The notes under the pieces were generated by a model. The model ran no database searches, had not been told where the DNA came from, and saw only the letters and a list, made by a program, of their open reading frames with translations. From contig JAGHVG010000019.1 of assembly GCA_018064405.1 (NCBI GenBank), positions 1-33,951 of the forward strand: DNA of 33,951 nt. Reading direction: 5' to 3'. This DNA is from Candidatus Enterousia scatequi (GTDB lineage Bacteria > Pseudomonadota > Alphaproteobacteria > Rs-D84). The translations under genes were made by a program, and so were the position numbers. Below are positions 16,274-24,319 of the stretch, piece after piece (positions within the stretch are counted from its first letter, which is position 1; each line of letters begins with the position of its first letter).

Positions 16274-16999
16274 TTATTCGTTTATAATTTTTTCTACTTC
16301 CAATATAAAATCTATTGCGGGGTTAGTTAACTTTTTTGCCTTTTCAAAAACTTCCTCTGCTGCTGCCTGCATATTGATTCTTTTATATGTTTCAACAACA
16401 TCTAATGTTTCACCTTGGGAAAATTTATCATCTTCCAATGCACGTGCGATGCTAAGTTCCTGTTTTGCCAAATCAATATATTTCTGTGCATTTGTTTTGC
16501 ATCCACGTTCTGCCAGAATAGAATAAATTTTTGCATTATCTATATGCCTTTCTGCCCCCGAACACCCATCACAAATATTATTCATCATCTCAGTTTCAAT
16601 TTTTTCACACACACTGGTATTATCCGTATTATCAAAATGTAGTGCATCTAGTAAAACCTTTTCACGTTCCAATAATTCTGAATATGTCTGCGCGTTTTCA
16701 ACGCAACCATATTTAATCAAATTACTATATACACGTATATTCCATTCATGATTTCCTATATTAGAATCTTCTGTCTGTGCAAGTTGCGGAATCAGCATTT
16801 TTTCAACCATTTCACACGTTTTATCTGCAACGGTTTCAGTCACCATTTTTTCTGGCACAGATGTTACATTTTTTTCCACATACTTTGTTTTTGTAAATGC
16901 CAATCCAACCATCAACCCCGATGCAAACAATCCTGCTAGTGCGACAACAGCCAAAATCTTTTGCCGAATATTATTATTTTTAATTGTGTGTTTTGCCAT
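16274..16999 (-). CDS. Membrane-anchored protein with two helical repeats, unknown
   Basis: 241 residues. One N-terminal membrane segment (ILAVVALAGLFASGLMVGLAF) leaves the bulk in the periplasm. Two internal repeats of about 60 residues are visible. The first runs from CEMVEKML through YSNLIKYGCVENAQTYSELL. The second runs from CEKIETEMM through YSILAERGCKTNAQKYIDLA. Both share the pattern Y-S-x-L-x-x-x-G-C-x-x-N-A-Q-x-Y, like a helical hairpin repeat. The family is not recognised. It lies 23 bases downstream of lolD in the same orientation, so it may be expressed with the lipoprotein-export genes. Confidence 0.7.
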   Translation of the reverse strand: MAKHTIKNNNIRQKILAVVALAGLFASGLMVGLAFTKTKYVEKNVTSVPEKMVTETVADKTCEMVEKMLIPQLAQTEDSNIGNHEWNIRVYSNLIKYGCVENAQTYSELLEREKVLLDALHFDNTDNTSVCEKIETEMMNNICDGCSGAERHIDNAKIYSILAERGCKTNAQKYIDLAKQELSIARALEDDKFSQGETLDVVETYKRINMQAAAEEVFEKAKKLTNPAIDFILEVEKIINE

Positions 17000-17022
17000 T
17001 TCTCCCTGCCCATTTTTTATAT

Positions 17023-17733
17023 TTATTTAACCAAACCGTTTTTAATAGTAATGGTTCTGTCTGCACGTTGTGCAAGTCCCATATCATGTGTCACAAACAG
17101 CATAGACATTTTATTTTTACGCACCAATTCCAATAACATATCAAATACCGTATTCGCATGTTCTGGATCCAAATTTCCTGTTGGTTCATCCGCCAAAATA
17201 ATATCAGGATTATTTGCGATTGCGCGTGCAACCGCGCATCGTTGTTGTTCCCCACCCGACATTTCACCGGGCATATGCCCTGCCCTGTGTAAAACATTCA
17301 CCGATTTTAACAACTTTGCACTGCGCGCCAACGCAGTATCCTGGGCAACACCATTTGCCATCATTGGCAATGCAACATTTTCAAGCGCGGTAAAATCAGA
17401 TAATAAATTATGACGTTGATAAACAAAACCAATCTTGCTGCGACGTGTCATTGTGCGTTCTTCATCGTTCATTTTCTGCACAGGCACCCCACAAATCAGT
17501 ATACTGCCCGCGGTTGGTCTATCCAGTAGCCCGACACATTGTAACAGTGTTGATTTACCTGTTCCCGACTGTCCGACCAACGCAATAATTTCACCACGAT
17601 GCAAATCAAAGCCACCCCCACGTAAAATATGCAACGGTTGTCCACCTTCTATAAATGTCTTTTTTATATCACGCACAGACAGCACGACTTCTTTTTTTTC
17701 TATTCTAGACAAAGAACTTAAAATACCAACCAT
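17023..17733 (-). CDS. lolD: Lipoprotein-releasing ABC transporter ATPase LolD
   Basis: 236 residues. It powers extraction of lipoproteins from the inner membrane for transfer to the outer membrane. ABC motifs are complete: Walker A GQSGTGKST, Q-loop VYQRHNLL, signature MSGGEQQR, Walker B DIILADEPTGNLDPE and the H-loop FVTHD. The order lolC-lolD with a 12-base gap identifies it as LolD rather than another MacB-type ATPase. Confidence 0.93.
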   Translation of the reverse strand: MVGILSSLSRIEKKEVVLSVRDIKKTFIEGGQPLHILRGGGFDLHRGEIIALVGQSGTGKSTLLQCVGLLDRPTAGSILICGVPVQKMNDEERTMTRRSKIGFVYQRHNLLSDFTALENVALPMMANGVAQDTALARSAKLLKSVNVLHRAGHMPGEMSGGEQQRCAVARAIANNPDIILADEPTGNLDPEHANTVFDMLLELVRKNKMSMLFVTHDMGLAQRADRTITIKNGLVK

Positions 17734-17745
17734 ATCATGCCACCT

Positions 17746-19002
17746 TTATTCGTTCCTTAAAACATCAACCGGATCTGTGTTTGCCGCCTTCCACGCGGGA
17801 TACAATGTTGCTAAAAACGCCAACAAAATTGCGAGTGACGCAATCCCAACAACCGTTCCAAATTCTAACTTAGACGGTAATTCAGATAAGTAATATAATT
17901 CAGATGGAAACAAATCACGCCCCGTCATCCATTGTAAAAACCTGCGTATAGGTTCTATATAAACTGCAACAACAACCCCCAATGCCGTTCCAGCAATCGC
18001 ACCAATAATTCCGATTGATGTCCCAGATAACATAAATATTTTCATCATAGATGTACGCGACACCCCGAATGTCCGCAGCACTGCGATATCCTTGGATTTA
18101 TCCTTTACCAACATAACCAACGACGACACAATATTAAACGCCGCAACAATAACAATTAGCAATAAAATTAAAAACATAACATTTGATTCAACCTGCAGTG
18201 CACCAACAAAACTGCGATTCAAATCGCGCCAATCACGCACAACAAAACCATCAGGCAGCAACGTAATCAACGCGTCACAAACCGCACGTGTATCTTCTGG
18301 TTTATCCAAAAACAAATCAATATGCGTCACTGCATTACCAATATTCAGATATTTTTGCGCCGTTTCCAATGGCATAAAAATATATCCAGAATCATATTCA
18401 TACATACCCATAAAGAACGAAGTTTTTACTGGATACGACATAATACGCGGCATTGATCCAAATGGTGTTGGTGTCGCAGAATTTGCAGATACCAACGATA
18501 TATTATCCCCCATCGTAACCCCAAGCGTACGTGTCAACGATGCGCCTGCAATTAATTCGCCATCTTGTATTTCTGATAATGCCTTGCCATATACACGTGT
18601 TCCGGACTGTGTTTTTGCAATTAAGTCAGGTATATTTATACCACGTATCATTGCCCCAGTATTGTTACCATTTGCAGATGCCATAACCTGACCTTCGGCA
18701 ATCGGAACTACTGATACTGCATGTCCTTGAACAATTTTGTTCTGACGCATTTTATCAATTAAAAAATCATAATCAGAAATTGCCCCATCTTGATAATACA
18801 CCACAACATGACCATTCATACCAATTATACGTGACAACAACGTATCATGAAAACCGCCCATCACAGACATCACAACAATTAATGTCGCAACACCCAACAT
18901 AATTCCCAACAAAGACACCCACGAAACCACACTGCCAAATCCACGTTTTTTGGCCCCCAGATATCTAAAAGCAACTTTTTTTTCCAGTTGTGAAAACAAC
19001 AT
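17746..19002 (-). CDS. lolC: Lipoprotein-releasing system permease LolC/LolE family
   Basis: 418 residues. One N-terminal TM helix (VVSWVSLLGIMLGVATLIVVMSVMGG region) leads into a large periplasmic domain, then three C-terminal TM helices (from NVMFLILLLIVIVAAFNIVSSL to the end). The motif GMNGHVVVY after the first helix and the KDIAVLRTFGVS loop are typical. Only one LolC/E-type permease is seen, so the complex may use two copies of it or a partner encoded elsewhere. It lies 13 bases after the secretin-like gene and 12 bases before lolD. Confidence 0.93.
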   Translation of the reverse strand: MLFSQLEKKVAFRYLGAKKRGFGSVVSWVSLLGIMLGVATLIVVMSVMGGFHDTLLSRIIGMNGHVVVYYQDGAISDYDFLIDKMRQNKIVQGHAVSVVPIAEGQVMASANGNNTGAMIRGINIPDLIAKTQSGTRVYGKALSEIQDGELIAGASLTRTLGVTMGDNISLVSANSATPTPFGSMPRIMSYPVKTSFFMGMYEYDSGYIFMPLETAQKYLNIGNAVTHIDLFLDKPEDTRAVCDALITLLPDGFVVRDWRDLNRSFVGALQVESNVMFLILLLIVIVAAFNIVSSLVMLVKDKSKDIAVLRTFGVSRTSMMKIFMLSGTSIGIIGAIAGTALGVVVAVYIEPIRRFLQWMTGRDLFPSELYYLSELPSKLEFGTVVGIASLAILLAFLATLYPAWKAANTDPVDVLRNE

Positions 19003-19015
19003 TTATACCCATCCT

Positions 19016-20347
19016 TTAATCACTTAAAAATTCACGTAATGCATCACCTGTCAAATCGCCAACATATTCGGTTGGTTTTGCACCTGCATCAACAATTGAT
19101 ACGATACGTGGCGACATAAACACAACCAGTTCTGCAAACGGACTTATTAATGTTTCAGGCGTTGTCACAAACGAATGTGTTGGAATACCAATAATTACAT
19201 AATTATCACCAACACTGGATGGAATTGTGAACGATGACAATTCACCATTGCTGGTCCTCAACACAATTTTTGCATCAATTTTATCATATCCACCAAAATC
19301 ACCATACTTTGCAGTTGCACCGATTATTAAATCAGTTTCTAAACGTTCTTCCTTGGTACACTGACCAATATCAAAACGGGACTGCCACCCATTTGGAATT
19401 GCAAATTGACCCTGGGAAATTAACACAACATTAGATTGTTGATATAAAAATTCTTGTAATGTTTTTGTATTAATCTCTGGGCTTACAACCAACGCGCGTC
19501 CCACAACTCCAGATATAGACATTTTTACATTATTTTCCCCCAGCGCAGGCAACATATTCATCCACACGATTGGATTATCTGTGCGCGGATAAACACGATA
19601 AACATCTATATCCCATGCAATCATATATTTCTTGGACGATATATCGGCTATAATTCGGGAAACCTCGCGTTCTGTTTGATAATCACCTTCAAACACCAGT
19701 GTTTTATCCTGCCAGTTAACCAGCAAATTCCGCATATCTGCCCCATGCATAGCATCAACCAATGCCATTATAATCGTCTGGTCCTTGGGCATTTTTATCA
19801 TCCATTTACCACGATGGGTTAAATGCAGTTCGCCATTTGCCGCATCATACGTATAATATGCACGACCCATTTTAGTCATCAAATCAACCGCATCTGTAAG
19901 CGCCCCCGAAGATATAGATCCTGATATTTTTTCAAACAAACTCTCATCTTCAACAACGGCAATATCTGTTCCGGTCAGCAAATTATCCAATGCCTGCTTT
20001 ACCGTTAATTTTTTAAACTCATAATCAGAAACCTGCAAATCAGCTGGCAACGCATCACCTGTATTCAGGCGTACAACCTCTATCTTTTCTTCTGGAACGA
20101 CCGAAACAATACTCTGATTATTCCAATCAACCTTGCAACGTTTTGGCAATTCAACCGAAAAACGCTGTGCGGTATCCGTTGTCAGCGCGGCCTTTTTTGG
20201 GAAAATAGGAACAGAATTTTCATCAATCACCAAATTATCAACAACAGTTATTGTTTCATATTGTGGAATTGCATTTTGTTGGTTTTGGCACGCAACCAGC
20301 CCAAACAACGCACAAATCAGGCAAATTTTATTTTTTATCCGTTCCAT
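19016..20347 (-). CDS. Secretin-like lipoprotein (PilN/BfpB-type, probable)
   Basis: 443 residues with a lipoprotein signal (CALFGLVAC, then Gln). The middle has an N-domain-like segment (LVFEGDYQTEREVSRIIADI, then AWDIDVYRVYP). The C-terminal part follows the secretin core order: a QSNVVLISQGQFAIPNGW strand, a TDLIIGATAKY strand, and a final ELVVFMSPRIV that matches the end of secretin domains. Type IVb pilus secretins are also lipoproteins, but this one is shorter than usual. No pilin, assembly ATPase or other pilus gene is nearby; instead it is joined to lolC-lolD. A pore-forming role is therefore likely from the family but unproven here. Confidence 0.7.
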   Translation of the reverse strand: MERIKNKICLICALFGLVACQNQQNAIPQYETITVVDNLVIDENSVPIFPKKAALTTDTAQRFSVELPKRCKVDWNNQSIVSVVPEEKIEVVRLNTGDALPADLQVSDYEFKKLTVKQALDNLLTGTDIAVVEDESLFEKISGSISSGALTDAVDLMTKMGRAYYTYDAANGELHLTHRGKWMIKMPKDQTIIMALVDAMHGADMRNLLVNWQDKTLVFEGDYQTEREVSRIIADISSKKYMIAWDIDVYRVYPRTDNPIVWMNMLPALGENNVKMSISGVVGRALVVSPEINTKTLQEFLYQQSNVVLISQGQFAIPNGWQSRFDIGQCTKEERLETDLIIGATAKYGDFGGYDKIDAKIVLRTSNGELSSFTIPSSVGDNYVIIGIPTHSFVTTPETLISPFAELVVFMSPRIVSIVDAGAKPTEYVGDLTGDALREFLSD

Positions 20348-20373
20348 TTTATTCCCCTTGTATATAAAACATA

Positions 20374-20694
20374 CTATATATTCATAATTTTTTCAAATTC
20401 TTCTAGCGACATTTCATAAATAGGTTTCTGGCTGGGCGTAACATACTGTTTCACAGAATCAAGTTGTTTGGTCAACCGTTCTATCACAGATGTAACATCC
20501 GACGGGACAACCTGGTTCTGCATCAAACGCCGCCCATATTCAACAATATATTCTAAAACGTCCGCCGCAAAAAAGCGCCCAACATAATTTTCCATCGCGA
20601 TTCCGCCTTTTTGAACACATATTGCCGACATAGTCATCAACGTCTGATTATATAAATTTGCTAGCTTTATAAAGTTTTGAACAGTTATAGCCAT
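20374..20694 (-). CDS. Small cytoplasmic protein, unknown
   Basis: 106 residues, mostly helical, with no signal peptide. Distinct blocks are NYVGRFFAADVLEYIVEYGRRLM and VIERLTKQLDSVKQYV, then an acidic tail (EMSLEEFEKIMNI). It is the first gene of the minus-strand run leading into the secretin-like gene (26-base gap) and lolCD. A promoter and an AAAGGA ribosome binding site precede it. No family is recognised. Confidence 0.65.
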   Translation of the reverse strand: MAITVQNFIKLANLYNQTLMTMSAICVQKGGIAMENYVGRFFAADVLEYIVEYGRRLMQNQVVPSDVTSVIERLTKQLDSVKQYVTPSQKPIYEMSLEEFEKIMNI

Positions 20695-20722
20695 ACCCCT
20701 ATCCTTTATCCCCTTTATGCAT

Positions 20723-20752
20723 ATTATAAAAACTATTGCCCCATTAACGCAA
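20723..20752 (-). promoter_or_regulatory. Putative promoter of the secretin-like/lolCD run
   Basis: Minus-strand TTGCGT (20747-20752), an 18-base spacer and consensus TATAAT (20723-20728), followed by an AAAGGA ribosome binding site before the ATG at 20694. It overlaps the divergent promoter of the lipoprotein gene. Confidence 0.55.
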
Positions 20753-20764
20753 TTAAATTATAAT
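20736..20764 (+). promoter_or_regulatory. Putative promoter giving a leaderless lipoprotein mRNA
   Basis: TTGCCC (20736-20741), a 17-base spacer and consensus TATAAT (20759-20764). The predicted start site (about 20771) falls one base before the ATG at 20772, so the transcript would be leaderless. No ribosome binding site is visible. Confidence 0.6.
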
Positions 20765-20771
20765 AGAAAAC

Positions 20772-21152
20772 ATGAGAATGAGATTTTTAGGAATTTTATT
20801 ATTATTGTCCGCATGCGCAACCGTCAACCAGGGCAGTTTGGACGACGCAACCGTATTAAATTGGGAAAACGAAGCGGTCACAACCGAACAATTTGTTCGT
20901 GATCACAAATCGTGTTTGGGCATAACAACCAAGGAATACACGCCACGATCAAGAATCGCAAAATTATTATCCCCCAACCAAAGTGTTCAAATGCCTGATT
21001 GGGATGGGTTATGGGTTACATTTCAGTCAAACGAATACAGGGATGTTGGGCAACGCGCCTTGTTATCCGTCCCCAGCAGTCAAACATCAAAAACCGTTGG
21101 TGCCTATCGCCGTTGTATGTTCAGACGTGGATATTTATTGCGCGCGATGTAG
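20772..21152 (+). CDS. Small lipoprotein, unknown
   Basis: 126 residues with a short lipoprotein signal (FLGILLLLSAC) that places the mature N-terminus at the Cys. The mature part has a conserved-looking HKSCLG, a DWDGLWVTF segment and a C-terminal AYRRCMFRRGYLL. The two cysteines could pair. An alternative in-frame ATG lies two codons downstream. It is immediately upstream of ftsQ but has its own promoter. The family is not recognised. Confidence 0.75.
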   Translation: MRMRFLGILLLLSACATVNQGSLDDATVLNWENEAVTTEQFVRDHKSCLGITTKEYTPRSRIAKLLSPNQSVQMPDWDGLWVTFQSNEYRDVGQRALLSVPSSQTSKTVGAYRRCMFRRGYLLRAM

Positions 21153-21162
21153 ACCAAAAAAT

Positions 21163-21191
21163 TTGCCCACATAATAATAATGTGATATAAT
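21163..21191 (+). promoter_or_regulatory. Putative promoter of ftsQ with near-leaderless start
   Basis: TTGCCC (21163-21168), a 17-base spacer and TATAAT (21186-21191), almost identical to the promoter of the preceding gene. The predicted start site is about 21198, two bases before the ftsQ ATG at 21200, with no room for a ribosome binding site. Confidence 0.6.
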
Positions 21192-21199
21192 AACACACG

Positions 21200-21913
21200 A
21201 TGAAGAAAACTATCTGGTTTTGGGTGTGTTTTGTTGTCGCAATAATTTTAGCGACCTATTTTTCTACGCGCATTATTATGACCCGGATGGGGAACGGATA
21301 TGCCGCCATTGTTCATCACGTATCTGTTAACACAGATGCCAGTAATGTTGATTTAACCGCAATCCAAAACGCCACAGAAATATTACCAAATACAAAAACA
21401 TATACGCTGGACCTAGAAACACTGAACGCACGTATTTCGTCTGTTCCAGGTGTCAAAAATTCTGCGGTCAGGCGGTTGCCTAATGGAAATATTTCTGTAC
21501 ACACAACTATGCATAACGTTCTGGGTATATACGCCATGGGCGATGGGCTATATTATCCAATATCTGATGATGGCACTATTGTTAATCAACCATCTGCGGA
21601 ACGAACACCCGGGGCAATATTATTTCGTGGTGAAAAACCCAATAATATAACAAAAATTACAACCGCGGTCAGCGCACTCGCCGCCGACATAGATTATCTG
21701 GAACTGATTGAAAAACGGCGTTGGAATATACACACAACAAATGGAATAACCATTTTACTGCCCGAAGATATTATAACAACCACTGACGAATATGAACCAA
21801 ACAATTCAGTTGCCCAACTTATAAAAATGAATACAAATCATCAAATTTTATCACGCGACATTTCAATCATTGATTTGCGCGATCCGAAACGTGTATTAAT
21901 ACAAAAAAAATGA
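21200..21913 (+). CDS. ftsQ: Cell division protein FtsQ
   Basis: 237 residues. A short cytoplasmic start and a TM helix (IWFWVCFVVAIILATYF) are followed by a POTRA-like domain (LDLETLNARISSVPGVKNSAVRRLPNGNISVHT) and a beta domain (DGLYYPISDDG; RGEKPNN; RRWNIHTTNGITILLPED). FtsQ bridges early and late divisome proteins in the periplasm. The cytoplasmic tail is short compared with many Alphaproteobacteria. Its TGA overlaps the next ATG by four bases, and the next gene carries an FtsA domain, which supports the assignment. Confidence 0.85.
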   Translation: MKKTIWFWVCFVVAIILATYFSTRIIMTRMGNGYAAIVHHVSVNTDASNVDLTAIQNATEILPNTKTYTLDLETLNARISSVPGVKNSAVRRLPNGNISVHTTMHNVLGIYAMGDGLYYPISDDGTIVNQPSAERTPGAILFRGEKPNNITKITTAVSALAADIDYLELIEKRRWNIHTTNGITILLPEDIITTTDEYEPNNSVAQLIKMNTNHQILSRDISIIDLRDPKRVLIQKK

Positions 21914-23682
21914 ATCTGATGGATTCGCGTTTTTTATGCCTAGATATTGGAACCACCGGTGTTCGTGGGGTTGCCCATCGTGTTCAATCGGGTAATATAA
22001 CAAAATCTGCAACCGCCATGTGCGACAGTTTTGATACCGTATTTGCAATCAAATCTGTCACAGATGAACTGGAACACGAATTAAATACGCATTTTGATTC
22101 AGCGTATATCACTGGAAATTTTGGAAACGCTAAATTTCAGATAACCCAAAAACACACTGTATGGAATACTGAACATAAAATAACACAATATGATGTTCAA
22201 AATCAAATTGCACAAATTGATATTCCCGACGGATACTATCCAATGCATACAATTCCATTGGCATACAACACACCGGGGGCGCGTGATATTTTAACCCCGA
22301 TTGGTCAAATTGATCGCGAATTAATATCTGCATTTGGAACAATTTTTTATGAATCTGGTCGTTTGGACGAATTGCGAACAATTTTTCACAAGGCCCACAT
22401 TCAAAACAATGGTTTCTTTGACCCGCAATTTTTGCAAAACGCGGTTTATCGGCAACAAAAACAAAACACCCTATTTATTGATATTGGTGGTGAATTTACA
22501 ACTGCATCTATTTGGACAAATCGCGGGTGTGTTTGGTTCACCAAAATTCCAAATTCAATGACCGCAATCACAATGGATATATCTGAAAAACTGGGGATTG
22601 ATTTTGACGAGGCCGAACGCATAAAGCGAAACGTGGCCAGTTTGATCCCCAAGGAAATGGATCGTTTTACCCCAGCAGATACAGAATATGCATTTCAACG
22701 TTCTGATGTAAATGACATTGTGATTCCACACCTTGTTGATATTATTGGGAAAATAAAGGAACAATCTGCCACAGCGATTGAAAAATACAATCCAACAAAA
22801 ATTATTTTAACTGGTGGTGGCGCATCTATTGATGGCGTAATTGATTTTTTTGAAAACGCATTTGGAATATCGGGCGAAAAATTACAAACAGACACATCTG
22901 TGAACGCATTATCTGAATATATTTGGAAACTGCAGGAACCGAAACGAAACATAATAATATCAAGATATAATCGTGTAAACAGTATTCACGATAAAATACA
23001 CAAGATATTCAAGCGCAGAAAACCAAAACAAAAATTCATCCCAATTTTACCCAGCACATTGTGTTTTAATATGCGCAAACGAACAACATACGAATTGTTT
23101 AACGCGGGCGGTATATCAATGATTCATGTTGATATAATGGATGGATTTTACGTAAACAAAATTGCAGGCAGTATAAACGAATTAAAAATAATAAACGCCA
23201 ATTCTGGGGCCCATCTGCATGTGCATCTAATGACAGAATCGCCATCCGCATGGGCGGCTGATGCCATTACTGCAGGCGCAGATACCGTTATTATATCAAC
23301 CAACACATCTGGGGTAAAAAATGCCCTGCACGAAATCAAGACCGCAGGCAAACGTTGTGGAATTGCATTAAATCCAGAATCATCAGTTGAAATTCTAAAA
23401 CCGATTTTGCGCAACATTGATGAAGTAATGGTTATGGCGGTGCCCCCCGGATCGGCAGGTCAATCGTTTAACCCTGATGTTTTACACAAGATATCTATTC
23501 TTGCCGCAACACGCAAAAAATACGGATTAAAATTTTTAATTTCAGTTGACGGTGGCATAAACAACAAAACCGCACAAATGTGTTGGAACGCAGGCGCAGA
23601 TTTATTGGTCAGCGGTTCTTATCTTGCTAAATCATCTGATTTTCCATTGGCGGTACAGAGTTTATTAAAACACAACAAATAA
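21910..23682 (+). CDS. ftsA-rpe: FtsA fused to a ribulose-phosphate 3-epimerase domain
   Basis: 590 residues in one uninterrupted frame. Residues 1 to about 345 are FtsA, the actin-like protein that anchors FtsZ: phosphate-1 LDIGTTGVRG, the 1C region with PIGQIDRELISAFG, phosphate-2 FIDIGGEFTTAS (Asp191) and adenosine motif LTGGGASIDG (about 300). Residues about 358-369 (HDKIHKIFKRR) look like FtsA's amphipathic membrane-targeting helix. Residues about 375-590 form a TIM-barrel epimerase domain: ILPSTL (Ser382), IHVDIMDG (His406, Asp408), HLM (His439), SVDGG (Asp547) and VSGSYL. The usual NPGFGGQ loop reads PPGSAGQ. No independent start for the epimerase is evident. ftsZ does not follow; the next gene converges. 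Confidence 0.9.
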   Translation: MNLMDSRFLCLDIGTTGVRGVAHRVQSGNITKSATAMCDSFDTVFAIKSVTDELEHELNTHFDSAYITGNFGNAKFQITQKHTVWNTEHKITQYDVQNQIAQIDIPDGYYPMHTIPLAYNTPGARDILTPIGQIDRELISAFGTIFYESGRLDELRTIFHKAHIQNNGFFDPQFLQNAVYRQQKQNTLFIDIGGEFTTASIWTNRGCVWFTKIPNSMTAITMDISEKLGIDFDEAERIKRNVASLIPKEMDRFTPADTEYAFQRSDVNDIVIPHLVDIIGKIKEQSATAIEKYNPTKIILTGGGASIDGVIDFFENAFGISGEKLQTDTSVNALSEYIWKLQEPKRNIIISRYNRVNSIHDKIHKIFKRRKPKQKFIPILPSTLCFNMRKRTTYELFNAGGISMIHVDIMDGFYVNKIAGSINELKIINANSGAHLHVHLMTESPSAWAADAITAGADTVIISTNTSGVKNALHEIKTAGKRCGIALNPESSVEILKPILRNIDEVMVMAVPPGSAGQSFNPDVLHKISILAATRKKYGLKFLISVDGGINNKTAQMCWNAGADLLVSGSYLAKSSDFPLAVQSLLKHNK

Positions 23683-23686
23683 AAAT

Positions 23687-24088
23687 TTAATTATTAATTA
23701 CTATTTTTCTGCCGCTACCATGTTCTGTAATATAAACATGAATTGTGTTTTCCGGCAAAACACCCAACGCAATATCCGGCCATTCAATTAGTGTTATATC
23801 GTTTACAATCGCGTATGGCAACCCAATTTCTTCCAATTCAGACGGATCCGCAACCCTATATAAATCAAAATGCGATATTCCATCATAATTTTGAACGATT
23901 GTAAATGTTGGACTTGGGACAACCGTATCGGCACCACGCAAGGTTCGAATAATTTCGCGTGCGATTTCTGATTTTCCCATACCCAAATCCCCATGCAGTG
24001 CAACCGTTACAGGCGCACGCAACGTTTTGGCAAAATCTGCCGCCCATGCACGTGTCGCATCTATATTTGGTAATATTATCTCTGACAT
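23687..24088 (-). CDS. tsaE: tRNA threonylcarbamoyladenosine biosynthesis ATPase TsaE
   Basis: 133 residues, slightly short but complete. TsaE is the ATPase that works with TsaB and TsaD to make t6A37 on ANN-decoding tRNAs. The P-loop is LHGDLGMGKSEIAREI (Ser where Thr is common). SPTFTIVQNYDG and HFDLYRV form the conserved central region, and LIEWPD is the C-terminal motif. Its start overlaps the end of the small gene before it by 13 bases. It ends 4 bases from the convergent ftsA-rpe gene. Confidence 0.93.
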   Translation of the reverse strand: MSEIILPNIDATRAWAADFAKTLRAPVTVALHGDLGMGKSEIAREIIRTLRGADTVVPSPTFTIVQNYDGISHFDLYRVADPSELEEIGLPYAIVNDITLIEWPDIALGVLPENTIHVYITEHGSGRKIVINN

Positions 24089-24318
24089 AATAACTTAGCG
24101 CCCTTTATATAATTTATTGCGTATGTTGGAGTCATTATATGTTTATTTTCTTGTATTTGTTTCAATGCAAGTTGTGCTTTATTTTCTGTGTCATATGCAC
24201 ATCTTACACGAACCGCCCCACCATCTATAATTTGTATAAAATCTATTGCCCAATAATCTTTCCATAACTGGGAATGATATATATAGTTTCCAACTTCTAT
24301 AATATTTTTAAACAACAT
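24076..24318 (-). CDS. Small protein, paralogue of the adjacent gene (b)
   Basis: 80 residues. It shares a layout with the gene upstream: an N-terminal FK-x-I-I block, an aromatic Y-I-Y segment, a central G-x-x-x-V-R strand, an A-Y-x-T loop and a Lys-rich helix. Cysteines occur at CAYDT and near the C-terminus. It starts one base after the preceding stop and overlaps tsaE, so it sits inside the uvrB-to-tsaE run. No family is recognised. Confidence 0.65.
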   Translation of the reverse strand: MLFKNIIEVGNYIYHSQLWKDYWAIDFIQIIDGGAVRVRCAYDTENKAQLALKQIQENKHIMTPTYAINYIKGAKLLCQR

Positions 24319-24319
24319 A

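Noticed and set aside
23040..23100. Independent internal start for the epimerase domain
   Set aside because: The only nearby in-frame ATG lies after the first conserved Ser of the barrel and has no ribosome binding site, so translation as a fusion is the simpler reading.
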